Notes under the pieces: model-generated
The model's input: the letters and a program-made list of their open reading frames with translations, nothing else
What the model was told of the DNA's origin: nothing
The model's database searches: none
Part shown: positions 1-12,400 of the stretch, piece after piece
Layout: the number at the start of each line of letters is the position of its first letter
Position numbering within the stretch: the first letter of the stretch is position 1
Assembly: GCA_002633005.1 (NCBI GenBank)
Contig: NMRA01000060.1
Coordinates: 1,159,463 to 1,223,462 of the forward strand
Source: Phoronis australis
Taxonomy: Eukaryota > Phoronida > Phoronidae
DNA length: 64,000 bases
Direction: 5' to 3'
Program-made: the position numbers and the translations under genes

Positions 1-53
1 AACAGAAACAGAAATAAAGTAGTGTTTGATTTTACTTTATTTCTGTTTCTGTT
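1..53. repeat. Perfect 21-bp inverted repeat (hairpin) at the window edge
   Basis: Positions 1-21 and 33-53 are exact reverse complements, separated by an 11-nt loop (22-32). The arm begins AACAGAAACAG. Because it starts at base 1, it may be the inner part of a longer inverted repeat or transposon end that continues outside the window. Confidence 0.85.
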
Positions 54-615
54 GACAAAGGACGTTATTACATCCTGAAAATTTCAGTTGATCCATTCTT
101 GTTGTTTTATTTACCTATTTATATTCTACATTTTGTGAAACAATAGTATCCTTGGGAGGGTCTGGATCGCTTTATTTATTTTCAGATTTATTTTCTACGT
201 TATTTATAACCAGACTTAGAAATGTTTGCAATTTTCAGGGAAAGTTGCAAATTTCACTTCATTTCTACACCAAGGATGCCTCAATTTGTAGGATTCTAAG
301 CAAAATTCTGAAAACTTGTCACAAAATAGCTCCTGATTAGCAAGGAAATTTCTTTGTTTTTGTTTATCTGATCACCCATTTCTGAGGTATGATGTTCCAA
401 AGTTAACCAAATTTGGTCAGTTTAAAATTGCATTTTGTTGTTGCTCAACACAGCTTGCCACTATTTAGTATCAGGAAGACTGAATATCTCAATAGTGGCA
501 AGCCTTGTAGATCATCCAGGGCAGTGGAGAAACTTATCCTTGTACACACACAAACACACACTTACTCTCCAGGTGAGGCAATTGTTTATCTCTGACATTC
601 AAGCTGTTCAAAGGT

Positions 616-643
<28 letters not shown>
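616..643. repeat. (AC)n microsatellite
   Basis: About 14 uninterrupted AC units, with a shorter interrupted CA tract near 543-560. The rest of 54-692 shows no gene or other structure. Confidence 0.95.
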
Positions 644-646
<3 letters not shown>

Positions 647-692
647 GCTCTGTTGGTGATTGAAAACAAACTGCAGCAAGCATAACAACAGC

Positions 693-926
693 TACAGTAC
701 AAGCCAAAAGTATTTAGTCAAAATGACCTGGAATTTCTGTTATGACGGCTATTGGAAAGTGGAAGTGAAATTCGTCGCACAGTAGACTTCCTTCATGACG
801 TAGAATGAAGAGGAATCAGCAGGAAAGTGAATAAGGTAGCTTAGCCAATCACGTTTCCTGTTAACAGAATTAGCCATCGTGACGAGAAAACGATATTTTG
901 TCTGATTACTTTCGTCCTGTACTGTA
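693..926. mobile_element. Tc1/mariner-type MITE, copy 1
   Basis: The element at 695-924 has imperfect terminal inverted repeats of about 31 bp (left CAGTACAAGCC, right end GGACGAAAG in reverse complement, then CAAAAT), and both ends start CAGTACA. It is flanked by TA on both sides (693-694, 925-926), the target duplication typical of Tc1/mariner elements. It has no transposase ORF, so it is non-autonomous. Related copies lie at 43689-43953 and, more decayed, near 13745-13850 and 41925-42040. Confidence 0.75.
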
Positions 927-1689
927 CTGGATGGATGAGAAATTTTTCAAGAAGAAATGCATTTCAAAAGTGCGTCTGACACCTGATATCCTTATGTGTG
1001 CAATTTTATAGTGTTTTGTCTAGTTGAAATAATTTTGCGTGGGTTGTAATCAAAGGCATCTGCCAAGATCTTTGTTGTGGTCCATCGGTGGGGTCCAACA
1101 GCGCCACCATTGTACAGTCAATATAATCTTACCTCACGGCCGAGAAGAGCGGGAGTGCTGAATACGGGAATTAGAAGTGGTGCAAACTACCCTAAAACAA
1201 GTTACCTCACCTCGATAAGGTGAGATAAGTTGCCACAAATGGGGTATGTTCCACTACCTTAGTTTAAATACCCTCCACACAGTCCCCAACCTAGTGACAA
1301 CTTGTTCCAGGAGTGACTTGTCCTAGGGTAAGTTTGTGTATGGACGGCACTGAGGAGACTGTGATAATCACTACATAACAAAGTGATTAAAGCTACTTTA
1401 AACCGATCACTATTAACTGTTGTGAAATTACTCATAAATGGTTAGGTCAAAATTGAGATGATTTCAAAGCATCGAAACAAGTGTCTGGTTCGTTACTGGT
1501 TAAGTTCACTTGTTAGGGTGTGTTATTTTGTGTGTCGAGCATGTTGTCGACGAACAACAAACTGTCAGCTCTTTGCAAATCCACAAATCCCTTCTCTTCT
1601 GTCAGTAAGGAATGATTTGAGACCAATGTTATAGTGGTAAGTGACCCGTTTAAATAAAAACTTTGCTTCTGGGTCGGAACACGTGTGGA
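927..1689. other. No gene seen
   Basis: AT-rich intergenic DNA. I see no open reading frame with family similarity, no tandem repeat and no splice-linked exon. It may contain unrecognisable 5' parts of the neighbouring LINE. Confidence 0.6.
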
Positions 1690-2850
1690 TTGCGGTCTCA
1701 ACGTTGGTGTCTTGGATTCTAAGAAAGCTTTTGATCCTGTTGATCACTATATAATTTTAAATAATTTTCGATTTATAGGATTGGCAAGGATTCACTAAAT
1801 TGGTTTAGATCGTATCTCTCCGAGAGTTGCCAGGTTGTATCCCTTGGTGGACGTCTGTCTGAATCCAGAGCTATCAAACACGCTGTTCCCCAGGGATCCG
1901 TCCTGGAACCTGTGCTGTTTCTGCTTTTTATTAACAATCTGTCTTTGGTTCTGTGATAAGGATAGCACAGTTGATATGTATGTAGACGATTACACTTTAT
2001 CTGCTGTGGCAAATTCACTAAACACTGTGAAGAACAGACTGCAATCTGATTTAGAAAAAGTTGTTACTTGGTGTGGGGATAACGTGGTAATAAATACGGA
2101 AACAACAAAATGTATGAATATTGTCTGAGAGCAAGTCATGTTAGAAGTGACCTTGATCTTATCTGGCTTTTTCGGGTGCTCACAGCGCTCAAACAGGTTG
2201 ACAGTGAAAAGTTATTAGGTGTCTCTGTTGACTAGACCCTTAGCTGGTTTAATTATATTAGTGGGACTGTGTTCAAAATTATACACTGTCTTCGTCTTCT
2301 CCAACGCATATCACCATTACTTCCCACAGAAGGGTGTCTGAAATATTTCAGCGCCTGTGTGTTTCCTCTCTTTATTTACTGTAGTACTGAGTGGTCAGGA
2401 TGCAATGCGAATTTGGTTTCCTGTGTCAGACTTATTCTGGTGTGTGTTTTGACAGTCCATCAATTCATGTGAAAAATATTTTGTATCTAAGCGTTGGTGT
2501 ATGCTGCATAAATGTTTTCACAATAATGTAACTGTTGATATGAGCGACCTCTACAGATCTCTCTATATATACCGGTATGTTACATAGTGTAAACACCTGT
2601 TAGTTGTAGTGTGAGCACCAGTTAGTGCGCATCAATAAAAGCAGTGCTAGTGATCCTGAAGATCGTTCTTTATTCACTCAACAGTAACAGATTATTTATC
2701 TCCAACTTATTACTCCTTCAAAACACACCCCGAATCAGGACCGGATTCTCTTCCTCAAACAATTTTGTTGTCCCCAGAAACAAAAGTTCGTTACACTCCA
2801 ATTCCTTTTTTTCAAACCGTTGGAGAATGGAACGGTTTACTAAATAGCCC
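1690..2850 (+). mobile_element. Decayed non-LTR retrotransposon (LINE) reverse transcriptase, 3' half
   Basis: Pieces of a LINE ORF2 lie in order but in shifting frames with stops. They are a KKAFDPVDH block (about 1720-1755), then FRSYLSES...AVPQGSVLEPVLF (about 1805-1930), then YVDD with a following helical block ending in WCGDNVVINTETTKC (about 1975-2120). A post-RT segment (ISPLLPTEGCLKYFSACVFP, IYCSTEWSGC, about 2270-2410) and the C-terminal FFQTVGEWNGL motif (about 2808-2840) follow. This order is that of CR1/L2/Jockey-like elements, but the exact clade is not resolved. It is a dead copy: at least two frameshifts and several stops separate the blocks. The RT active site reads YVDD, where most relatives have YADD. 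The 5' half of the element is missing or unrecognisable. Confidence 0.88.
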
Positions 2851-3367
2851 GAAGGGGGCGGATGGTCATGGTGACTTCAGGCACAAACTCATCACTTACT
2901 TCCCCCGACATTAGAGAATCTCCTGTACTGTTTTTACTGTTTTATTCTACAACGATAAAGGGCGCACGTGGTGGTGAATCAAGTCCGTGAGATATGGACG
3001 CTACTGCTATACACTTAGTACATCAAGGTACGGTTCTTTGGTTTCAAAAGGGATCTTAACTTGGTATTTTTATCACTTAAATGGAACCCAGTGATATACG
3101 TAGTCTTGCTTGTGGATGTGGGTATTATGGTTGTCTGTCACTTCCTTTAATGTCCTGTTTAGAATTCATTATGTATATCATATAGAAGTTTCATCTATTT
3201 TTTAATTCAGTTTGTAAATTTAATTTGTAACTTTAATTTAATTTAACTTAATGTAATCTAATTTAATTAATTTAATTTATTGCTGTAAGAGGATCAAGCT
3301 GTATATTAGCCTTTGGCTAACACATGTTTTAAACTGTATTGGATTTTATCCTTTTTTAATAAAATTT

Positions 3368-3398
3368 ATTACTATTGTTATTATTATTATTATTATTA
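3368..3398 (+). repeat. (TTA)n tract, probable 3' tail of the LINE
   Basis: A run of TTA/TAT triplets follows an AATAAAA-rich stretch. LINEs of the CR1/L2 type often end in a short microsatellite, so the element may extend from 1690 to about 3400. That link is inferred. Confidence 0.6.
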
Positions 3399-3402
3399 AC
3401 AC

Positions 3403-6400
3403 GGGTTTTTAGCCGCTTTAAAAATCATACCCAAGACAATAGCACTTTCGGCTACGGCATAAAGCCACGCTTCCCACCTGGGCCGATACCTGAATACAAA
3501 CAATACCTGAGATGGCAAATTTCCCGCCCGATTTGATGCCACCTTGGTCTCAAGAGAGAGTGCCTGTGTCCTAAACAGCTGATTTCTAGTCTCATGATAA
3601 ACAGAACACTTGAAAGCACAGTAGGAACACTGCTGTGACAGGTGGTGGTTTTCTCATTCCCTTTTTTGTATGTACAGTTAATTATGGGAAACGTTTTTTA
3701 TGATATTACATTGGAGATTACTGTTTAGAGGCTATGATATTTATGAATGGTGGCTTACTGTTTTTGTGTCGTTATTGATTTTTCATATTAAACATTCCAA
3801 GCTTTCGAAAAATGTATTATTTTGTGCAGAGTGGTAGAATGGTAGTTGTGAGTTGAAACTGAAATTTTGTAAAATTTCTCTGTGATGTCTTAAATCCCTT
3901 ATTTTGTAGTTTGTATTAGAAAGTTGCTGATATGCTGATGGTTCCCTGCATAGAAGAATGTAGTCTGGACAAACATGAAAAAGTGATTAGAATGCATTTA
4001 TGCTAATTAAAAAAGTGTAAAATGCAGTTGTTGCAGGCTTACACTAATTACTTAGTATTTTGGTTGGACTCCATTAAAGGTAATTTGAATTTCAACGTAA
4101 AATCATATATCACACTCTTAATTTTAATTTGTCAGTGAGTCTTACCTGTGACGTAATTATGTAAGGTCTCACTAATTTTGGACGCAGCATGGAGAGGGAG
4201 TTTTTTTCAAAGAAGACAGGCAGTAGCAAGTCAATGCTTAAGCAGTATGAAGTTTCATTCCATGGCTTGACATCAGAAAATTTTTTTGAATAGCTATGGG
4301 CATTCGCAACAAAATTAGCCTTTGAAAACTGAAAAACAATCAATTAGGGCAATTATCTTTGTACAAAATTGGTGTAATTTTGCCGTAGCTATAATTCGGC
4401 ATATTGCTCTTTAGTGTTGTGATCCAATCTAAAATTTAATTGAGAACCTACTGATTAAAACTCCCAGCTTGGGATTGTTTGTTAAAAATGTTTCTAGAAA
4501 CCGTTTTGTTACTTCAACTGGATGTCTCAAAACGTTCATGTTTCTAGAAACCATTCAGAAAAGCTTAAAATGCATCTCGGAGTGTTATTTCAAAAAAATT
4601 TGCGGGTGGCATGCCACGAATGCCCCCCGAATTTGCTTCACGCCTGTAGCACTCACGTTTGCGCCTTCAGCACTCTCAGTTTACTCCCTACTTGGGGATT
4701 CCAAAGAGAGAGGCTCTTCCTCTTTCACATTTTTCAAGTTGGAGGTAGCGCCTCGAATTTGACTAAGGAACAACTTAAGACATCGCAGGAAGTGTTGTAA
4801 ATCAAAAGTTGGTTTTTGTGTATAAGACGTGTTTATAACTGTTTTAAGCAAAACATGTTTAACATGTTTGAAAGTCTAGGTAGCACTGATAATTTGTCCA
4901 ACAAAAACTTTACCGCCCTTTTTGCGACAGATGTCGATGGGTTGCGAAACTGTATCAGAAAATGGCTACTATGACCTACTGTAGCATGGTTTTAAGGATT
5001 TCTATTGTCAGACCTGTTTTATTAAAAGCAACAAAATCTTAAGTAATGATGCCAGCTTATCAGAGCTCAACATTGATTTTGAGTCATGATTGTCTGCTAT
5101 GATTGGTTTGTCCTAAGTTTTGTGACTGCTTGATTCCTGATCAAATCTTGTCTAGTGTGGGTTGATCTTGACCGAGTTTGAGTTCGAGACTGTCATTTCT
5201 ACTGTACAGTGATTGATGAGACAATATCTGTTGAGTATCACTGAGTCATGAGGGCTCCCTGCTGCATGTTGCTAGTTCAGCTATATAGCGTTAACGCTCC
5301 ATTCACATGATGGCGTAGAGGTTGACTGTTCCGTAAGAACTATTCATGTGAGCATCCATCTGAAAAGTTTTTGCAGGCTTTTTGCCAGTCTCTGAACTTG
5401 CATTAATACGCACATTGGTTGGCTACTTGTTTTCATATGTAATTGTCATGAGATAAAAAGCTTTCTAGCTGTGTCCAGTTGCTGATTTGCTAATAAAAGT
5501 TATCTTTTCAGACCACAATGGAAAGAAGTCTTTGACTTTGGGCTATCTGTGTTTCCCAGTTGCTCTTTTATTTATTTCCATTTGTGTTGTATTATTTCTT
5601 GTATTTTCTGTGCTTGTGTGAGCTAAATAGATAATTTACAAATAAAATGGAAAATCCGTAGAACAAGAGAAACTTGACTACAGTTCATGTCTGAGATTAT
5701 TCCCAATCAGATATGGTGTCTCATGAATTTGATGCCAGATGAATGCTTTACAAATAGGACATTGTGAATCTACCAAGGTGGTCTAATGTGAAGACAAAGA
5801 CTCGATTAGTCCATGTTCATAACACCCACTTTGTCAGTGCACGTCACTTTGTACTTTTGACACCATGCAAGCATTGCAGAAAAACAACATTGTAATTCCT
5901 CACCTGCAGCATAGGTAATCTGACAGTATTACTTAGGATCCTATGTCATGCCAGCCTTGGCAAGTTGGGAAAATGACAATTTTGTAATTATTTTTGCGTG
6001 AAATAAGTGGAGAGTTGCCTTACACCACAAAAGTACATAACTGAATAGCGTAGCCATCTTTTTGTATGGCAGCCCTTGGGGAAGCTTAGTGAAATGCGAT
6101 ATGTTGGAGGATGAGCCAAGCTACATGGGATTTCGTGTCTGGCAGCTCATGCAATATTAATGTTCCAGCTCTCCAGGCAAAACAACCACAAACAGCTTTC
6201 ATTATGGAGATTTTAAGTGGTTTAAAAAGCACGCTTTATAATAAATTGTATGAAGTCTTTATATTTGACCCATCGGAAATGAAAGCTAGACTACTTTAGC
6301 TAGCAACAGGGGTGTCACTTTTAAATCCAACCTGTGTCAAGGTGGCATATGAATGTGAACTAGACATGTTTGACGTGGTAATGATGGTGATATGGCAAGT

Positions 6401-7746
6401 ACATCTTCAGAACTGTGACCCGCATAAATAGAGCAGGTTGCATTCTAATGTACCTGACAATAGAGGTCAGCTTATGCTGCTTGTGTTCCAGCCTTTGATG
6501 AAACGTCATCTGTTAAATGATTACTTGAGCTCGATGCCCGATATCCCTGATTTTGAAGCCAACAAAAAGGCTTGGTGCTTGTGAAGTGTTATTCACTGCA
6601 GTGTAAAGTTTCAGAAGGGTTTTCATTCCAAAAATGTCTGCTGCAAGCCAGAGATGTGGCCATTACACAATAGCTGTTTTATAAGGCTCAAATTTTTTCT
6701 CTGTATGTCGTGGAACTGTTTAGAGTAGCCAGGTTACTTATTTGCGGAGACCAAAATGGTTTTACTTGTAAGCCAACAACTGGTTACCCCATCGAGTGTA
6801 TGGTCACAGAACCACCCTGTTTTCATAATTATTGCTTTGCATGAATGAACTCACTGGTTATTTAGTAAATTCCGAATGATTCCATTTACGAGTATTCGGG
6901 TACAATTTGATGTCACTTTTAATTTGAGTAAAGTATGAATTACACCAATTTCATAGTATGGTGTCGTGAGATATCACCGACTTTAAGGACACAATATGAC
7001 GGACAAGTGAAATCGTATTTTCTCATTTCCTCAGCTTCTCATGTTCAAGTTTTCATCGGAAAATACTTTTGAAAAAATTTGAGAATTCACAACCATGTTA
7101 CAAGCCATTTAGCTCATATTTTTGTCTAATATTCTGCCGTAGTTTAACTGGAAAGTCAGTTTCTTTGGCGACGGAAATTTTTAGGTGCTGGGTCAGATTT
7201 CATCTGTACACAATGGTGGAGGTATTTGTGGTAGCTCTGTAAAATATTGAAAGTTCACGTTACTGGTTATGAACACATAACTTGCACTGATCTGCTTGAC
7301 CTGTGGGTCATGGAGTCAAGCATGGGGTTCTGACTGATTGTGTGGTGTGGGATAGCTTGACCAATTAAAATGAAATTTGAGGCTCTCTATAGGATATCCA
7401 AGTACCATGTCTCAAGAGCCCTCAAATATCTAGTAACTGAGATAGTCTAATCCTTGAAGCAGTGTAGTTGGTTAATTCTTTCTTGAACCTTGTAGGATGC
7501 TATGAGAGTTGTTTGTGCAAATGCACCTGAAGTCTCTGTGAAAGGAGTTTTTTCAACCAAAGATTCTCAATAGTATGCGAGATATCCATCTAAATGCCTT
7601 TCATGAGTTTTCCAACCGGAAAGGAAGTTTCTCAGTAGTATACGAGATATCCATCTATATGCCTTTCATGATTTCAATCAGTAAAGTTTCATGTATTTTC
7701 TTTGTATACAACTTCTGATCTCTCATCTTCTTTGAAAGCTACTAAT
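3403..7746. other. Intergenic DNA without a recognisable gene
   Basis: No coding exon could be supported on either strand. A copy of the common dispersed repeat described at 33451-33690 lies at about 6965-7030. A fragment sharing its 3' part (AAAATGACAATTTTG) is near 5970-6000. There may be undetected MAST 5' UTR exons or promoter DNA here. Confidence 0.55.
6965..7030 (+). repeat. Dispersed repeat family R3, core copy
   Basis: Carries the family core: ATATCACCGACTTTAAGGAC, then ACAATATGACGGACAAGTGA, then an AT-rich run with TTTTCTCATTT. Other copies are listed separately. Confidence 0.7.
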
Positions 7747-8250
7747 CTTAAGGTTAACTAGGACCTTAATAAATGACCTCGAATCTAAGTCAAATAGTAA
7801 AAAACTATGCTTTGTCAGCCATTAAAAGTATATATTTTTTGAAAGGAGAAAGATTGATCAAATTTGTTCTAAAAATATGCTTCTTACTACTGTGTCTTTA
7901 TTATTGTCACATGACCACATTTTTAAAGTCATATTCATGTACAAGAAAGGTACATTCATAGCAGCCGAGTAAATGAAAAGTTCATATTATGTCTCAAAAA
8001 CGCTGTTAGGAATTTTTGAGACATAACATAATGAAGGTTATTTTTCTATGAAGGTACCTTTCTTATGCATGAAAATTTGACTTAAAACATGTCACGTGAC
8101 AAAAATAAAAACACAGTAAATAGAAGCATATTTTTAGACTCCTTGATCTCCTTCCAGAAAATATATACTTTTAATGGTTGACAAAGCATAGTTTTTCGAT
8201 ATTTGACTTAAGAGTTGAGGTCATTTATTAAGGTCCTCGTTAACCTTAAG
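7747..8250. mobile_element. 504-bp long inverted repeat (foldback/MITE-like element)
   Basis: The left arm starts CTTAAGGTTAACTAGGACC (7747) and the right arm ends with its imperfect reverse complement, GTTAACCTTAAG (8250). Arms of about 240 bp match along most of their length, including blocks around TATGCTTTGTCA / TGACAAAGCATA and AAAGTATATATTTT / AAAATATATACTTT. They close on an inner hairpin, GTCTCAAAAA / TTTTTGAGAC, around a short loop near 8001-8012. No transposase is encoded. It lies about 270 bp upstream of the proposed MAST 5' UTR exon. Confidence 0.85.
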
Positions 8251-8525
8251 GGATTGTCTATACTTATCAACATTGCAGTGGCGTACTGTTAAAGAGTAAT
8301 TCCAATAAAGTGTGTTCTCCGTTCCTGATTTTCACTGGTATTCTTTGTAAATCTGTAAGTGTTGGCTAGACATTAAATCCATCACTCTGTGTGTCAACCC
8401 CCTTTTAAAAATGTCAGAAATTATGAGCAGTTGCTGGATGTTTTGGGATCTATTTGTATCGCAAAGCTTCGTTAGCATTTTCTGATAGCGTCATACCATT
8501 AATTCTGAGTGCTATTGTTTTACAG

Positions 8526-8634
8526 AACATGAATCGTGAACAACTATGGAAGAGTATCTGTGGTAGCCAATGTCATCATGTGAGTGAAATGAACACTCAG
8601 ATGATCGCTCACCTATAGCCAAGGCAACAGGTGG
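8526..8634 (+). other. MAST: Probable MAST 5' UTR segment with an upstream ORF
   Basis: A pyrimidine-rich stretch ending TTTTACAG (8525) looks like a 3' splice site, so this may be the 5' UTR part of the first coding exon. An upstream ORF of 29 codons runs from ATG 8529 to TAG 8616-8618, out of frame with the main start. An in-frame TGA at 8602-8604 precedes the main ATG, which supports initiation at 8635. The upstream non-coding exon and promoter are not identified. Confidence 0.5.
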
Positions 8635-9429
8635 ATGTCTGCTATGAGTAGTTCTGGCACTGCTGAAAAGGAACAGTCTGACGATGGAGTTAAACTACAA
8701 AAGTCGGAACTTTTTATCCTCATTTCTGATGGCTGCCGAAGCAGCGGGCAGAGTCCAGAGATGTCAGTTGGCAGCATGGCGCCAGGGCAGGATTCTGGCT
8801 CTTCAGACATGAAACATCGACCAGAAGAATCCAGTGATAAATACAGGCAGCAAACATTGACAACCAGCGGCTGTGACATGGACAATGCAAGGTTACATTC
8901 TAAAAAGACTGATACCATTCCATTAACCAGTGATAATCCATTGACTTCTACGCCGCAACGTAGCCACACATCTCGGCCGTCTCCTGACTGTGATACACAA
9001 ACATTCTCACCTGAAGTTAAACGTAGACAGCTGGCACGTAGCCAAAGCTACAACACATTTAAGCAGCCCTTGCCGGCAGATAATCCTATTGCTGCGCCGT
9101 CACCCTTCCAAAATTTCATTCGTCGAAACTTAACACGCAGCAAGTCGGTGACCACAGATTTCCGCCAAGGGTCACCCAAGAATGATGGTGATCACCTCTT
9201 ACCCAATATCCTCGCCCGTCCACATGTTCAATGTCAGGCACTGTCTTCGTCGCTCGGCTCGTCGGGGTTCCGTGCTTTGCCCAAGAGTCGTACGTACACT
9301 GGTGCTGACCTGTCTCGAGAAGCCAGCTGCTCGCCTAAGCCCGTTGATAGTGACGATGTGTTCAGTCGTAGCGCTAGTGACACAAACCTGTCATTCAGAC
9401 CCGTAGAGTTTATAACTACTGTATGTAAG
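8635..9429 (+). CDS. MAST: MAST exon 1: Ser-rich N-terminus
   Basis: Residues 1-265, ending in phase 0 at AAG|GTAAAG. A second donor nine bases earlier (ACT|GTATGT, 9421) would also keep the frame and drop three residues. The region is low complexity and Ser/Thr rich, with basophilic kinase-type sites such as [10 protein letters not shown] and LTRSKSVTT. It is poorly conserved among MAST proteins, so the start is chosen from the long open frame, an upstream in-frame stop and the first ATG. Confidence 0.8.
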
Positions 9430-12400
9430 GTAAAGTGTTCTTGGAGAAGGTTTTTATTTTTATATTGGAATCCTTTGTTTAATGCGAACAAATAATACAA
9501 ACAGAATAGGGTATTAGAGTTAGGAGGGGGATGAGAGTAAGGATACGCATGCATTTGTGAGGTGAGTTAACTATACTGCATATATGAAGCTAAGTGAAAT
9601 GTATTTATGGAATATTATTTTATGTATATTTACCTTTATATCATGCAGTTATGTATACGTTTATATAAGCAAATATTTCATAAAGGTGATAATCTTTGTT
9701 ATTCTTGTCCATGATTTTGCTCCTATTGATGTTTTGAAAGTTTGCATAGCCTCCTGTAGATTTAGACATTTTCATAATGGAGTAGAATTCTGGTTAGAAC
9801 ATGTGTGAAAGTTGTGGAATTCATATTGGTCATAGAGATGTTGGAATGTCAGCTTGGTACTGTACATCTAACAGTAGAGTAATGCTCTGGTGTTTTAAAT
9901 GTAGTTTGCTGATTTTTCCCAATTGTGTTTGAGAACTGTATGTATGTACGTTTGTATGTATGTATGTATGTATGTTTGTATGAGTATGTGTCATGTGTCA
10001 AGTGAGGGTACTACACTCTGTCCTACGTGATGTAGCGCTGTGAAAGGGCCGCGTAACATGGCTTCTCACTGACTGATAGAACGAAGTAACATTCCGATAA
10101 TCCATTGGCTGGAAATTAATTTTCGGACATTCCAATTGATTGGATGAGAATTGCACAAGTACACTACTCCATCTACTGGGAAATATTTTTTGTGCCTTGC
10201 AGTTGTTGCTAAACCAAGAAGAGACTAAATCGATGCATTCCACACACTTTTGTGACTCACTCAAGAGAACATGGCGTGAAATACAAGTGCAAAACTACTA
10301 GTTCATTATATTTTTTGGGTTCATTACCAGACCATGTGTTTACGATAAACATCTGAATGGATGCATCATCCTTTCACAGCGCCACTCTCCTCCATAGATG
10401 GCGCTGTCAGAGGATAGTAAGGGCTACAGAGTGAGTAGAGTAGTGGTGTCTGCTTACATTGGGTGCAATAGCTTGTTGAATGTTCAATTGTCCAAGTGAC
10501 TGTGATGAATGTATACAGTAGCTTGATAATTTTGTAACTTGCCTGTTGTCTGAATGATCATAGTAACCAATAATTCAATCATGGTTTCTCAATGATCAAA
10601 TAACTAGCTTGCCAGTTGCTCTGTGAGAGCTTTACGTGTAATGTTAAGCATTACAAATTGGTTCATGGCTCTTGTATCTAATCAGAATTTCACTCGTTCA
10701 TATTTTCTCAGCATTTTTTTTGTTTCAAAAGTTCATTTCAATAAAAAACATATGTTTCATGGCCAACAGAATAAATACCAGTCGTAGTGAAATTACTTTA
10801 TTCGATTTTGCCAATAACCAATGTTATCATGGACGTTATTTTGTTATTTTGCAGCGGGACCTGAATACCCAGAGACGTGGGAGGTAAGACGTTGTCTCTT
10901 ATCTGGTGATCTAGCACATGGCACAAAAATTGTGGGGGTGTTCCCCCACTTAATGGCAATGCTTTCTGGAACAAGTATTTTTTGCTAAGACGGAATGTAG
11001 TGAGCAATAGGTTGGAGTGAGAAAATAATGGTGTTGATGCCTGCTTTACGTGAACTTTCTTTGTTGCCTGATGAGAGCAGAATTGTGCTGGCATTGCCTT
11101 TCTGAAGCTTGGAGTAATGTAAAAATATAATCTTGGCATGATTCCAATTGTCGCAAAGCATAGAAACGGAAACTTTGTTAGTAGAATGCTGATATGCACT
11201 ATTTTTATAGGGCTGCACCTTATACACTTGGCGTTTCGTTCATGGCAAGAAATTTTTTTTCTGTTCTTTATTTCATGTTTCTGAAGGTAGCACTATATCT
11301 GTAAAGGGGCTTTATATTTGTTGGGAATTTCTCACCAAAAATTAAACGTTTAGAGATTTTCAATTCATTGATAGAATGATCTGTGCTGTGCGGGTATAAG
11401 ATAACGGTATTTTATAAAATACCAAGCGTACCAGGATTTTCTGATAGTAAACCCCAAGCCATATATTCAGAAAATGGCATACTTTTTACTGTTAATACCC
11501 CGAATGTAACCCCAGATGCTTTTTGAACACAAGAGGCCTATAAATGGAAACTATACCCGTGACATCAACCTGAAAGAATGACTATGTGTTATGAGATTTT
11601 GTTGTAGCAATGGTACCATCGGTTAATTTTTTTGTAAATAAGTCGAAACAAAACGTGACCTGTTTGAGGAAATGACCGTATTTTGGTAGTGGGAAATTGA
11701 AGTTTTATTACAATTTAACCCGTTAGTTTTGTCCAGAGTTGAAAAAGTTTTATGAAAGTATAGCGCTTGGTCTATATGTAAACTCAGTGATAACATGTGT
11801 TTAGTGAAGATCGACAAGCTGTGCATAGTTCTGGGATTTTCCCTAATCCACTTCTCTTGTATTGTTAATTCTCTGTCATCATTTATTTTCTAGTCGTAGT
11901 CACATTCGGAAGTCTGTGATGAACACATCGCCTGTACTACCGCACAGAAGTCTTTCACCTCAAGCTATTGGTGAGTAAGAGCTTATTGTCTCGCTCCACT
12001 CTTAATATGAGACCGTACCTGTTGACATGAGACCGTAGTTGTTGATATGAGACCGTACCTGTTGATATGAGACCGTACGGTACCTGTTATGAGAACGTAC
12101 CTGTTGATACAAGACCATATCTGTTGATATGAGATTGTACCTGTTGATATGAGACTGTATCTGTTAAAGCTAACACCCAAGGTGTTTAAAGCTGCATTTT
12201 TCGCTGCTTATCTGGCTAAAAACAAAAATTGACTTAGGCCTTTTACCTTCATAAAATCAGTCTCGTACTTTTTCTTGCCGTGATAGAATTCTATTACCAG
12301 AAGATCATCAAAACCATCGGTGACTCAAGAAAACACTTTGGGGTTCATTGTGGTTGGATAATCCTAAAATTGTGATTTCAAAAATGACGTATGCACGCTT

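Larger units (their letters stand above)
9430..11893. other. MAST introns 1 and 2 (around microexon 2)
   Basis: Apart from the 29-nt exon at 10855-10883, this is AT-rich intron. It holds a (TATG)n microsatellite at about 9940-9985 and short TGGCGCTG-type motifs near 10390-10410. No other gene seen. Confidence 0.7.

Noticed and set aside
8613-8969. 118-codon minus-strand frame at the MAST start
   Set aside because: Overlaps exon 1, has no family match, and exon 1 continues into a gene with consistent phases.
12005-12165. CRISPR-like array
   Set aside because: Units are contiguous without unique spacers and the host is a eukaryote.
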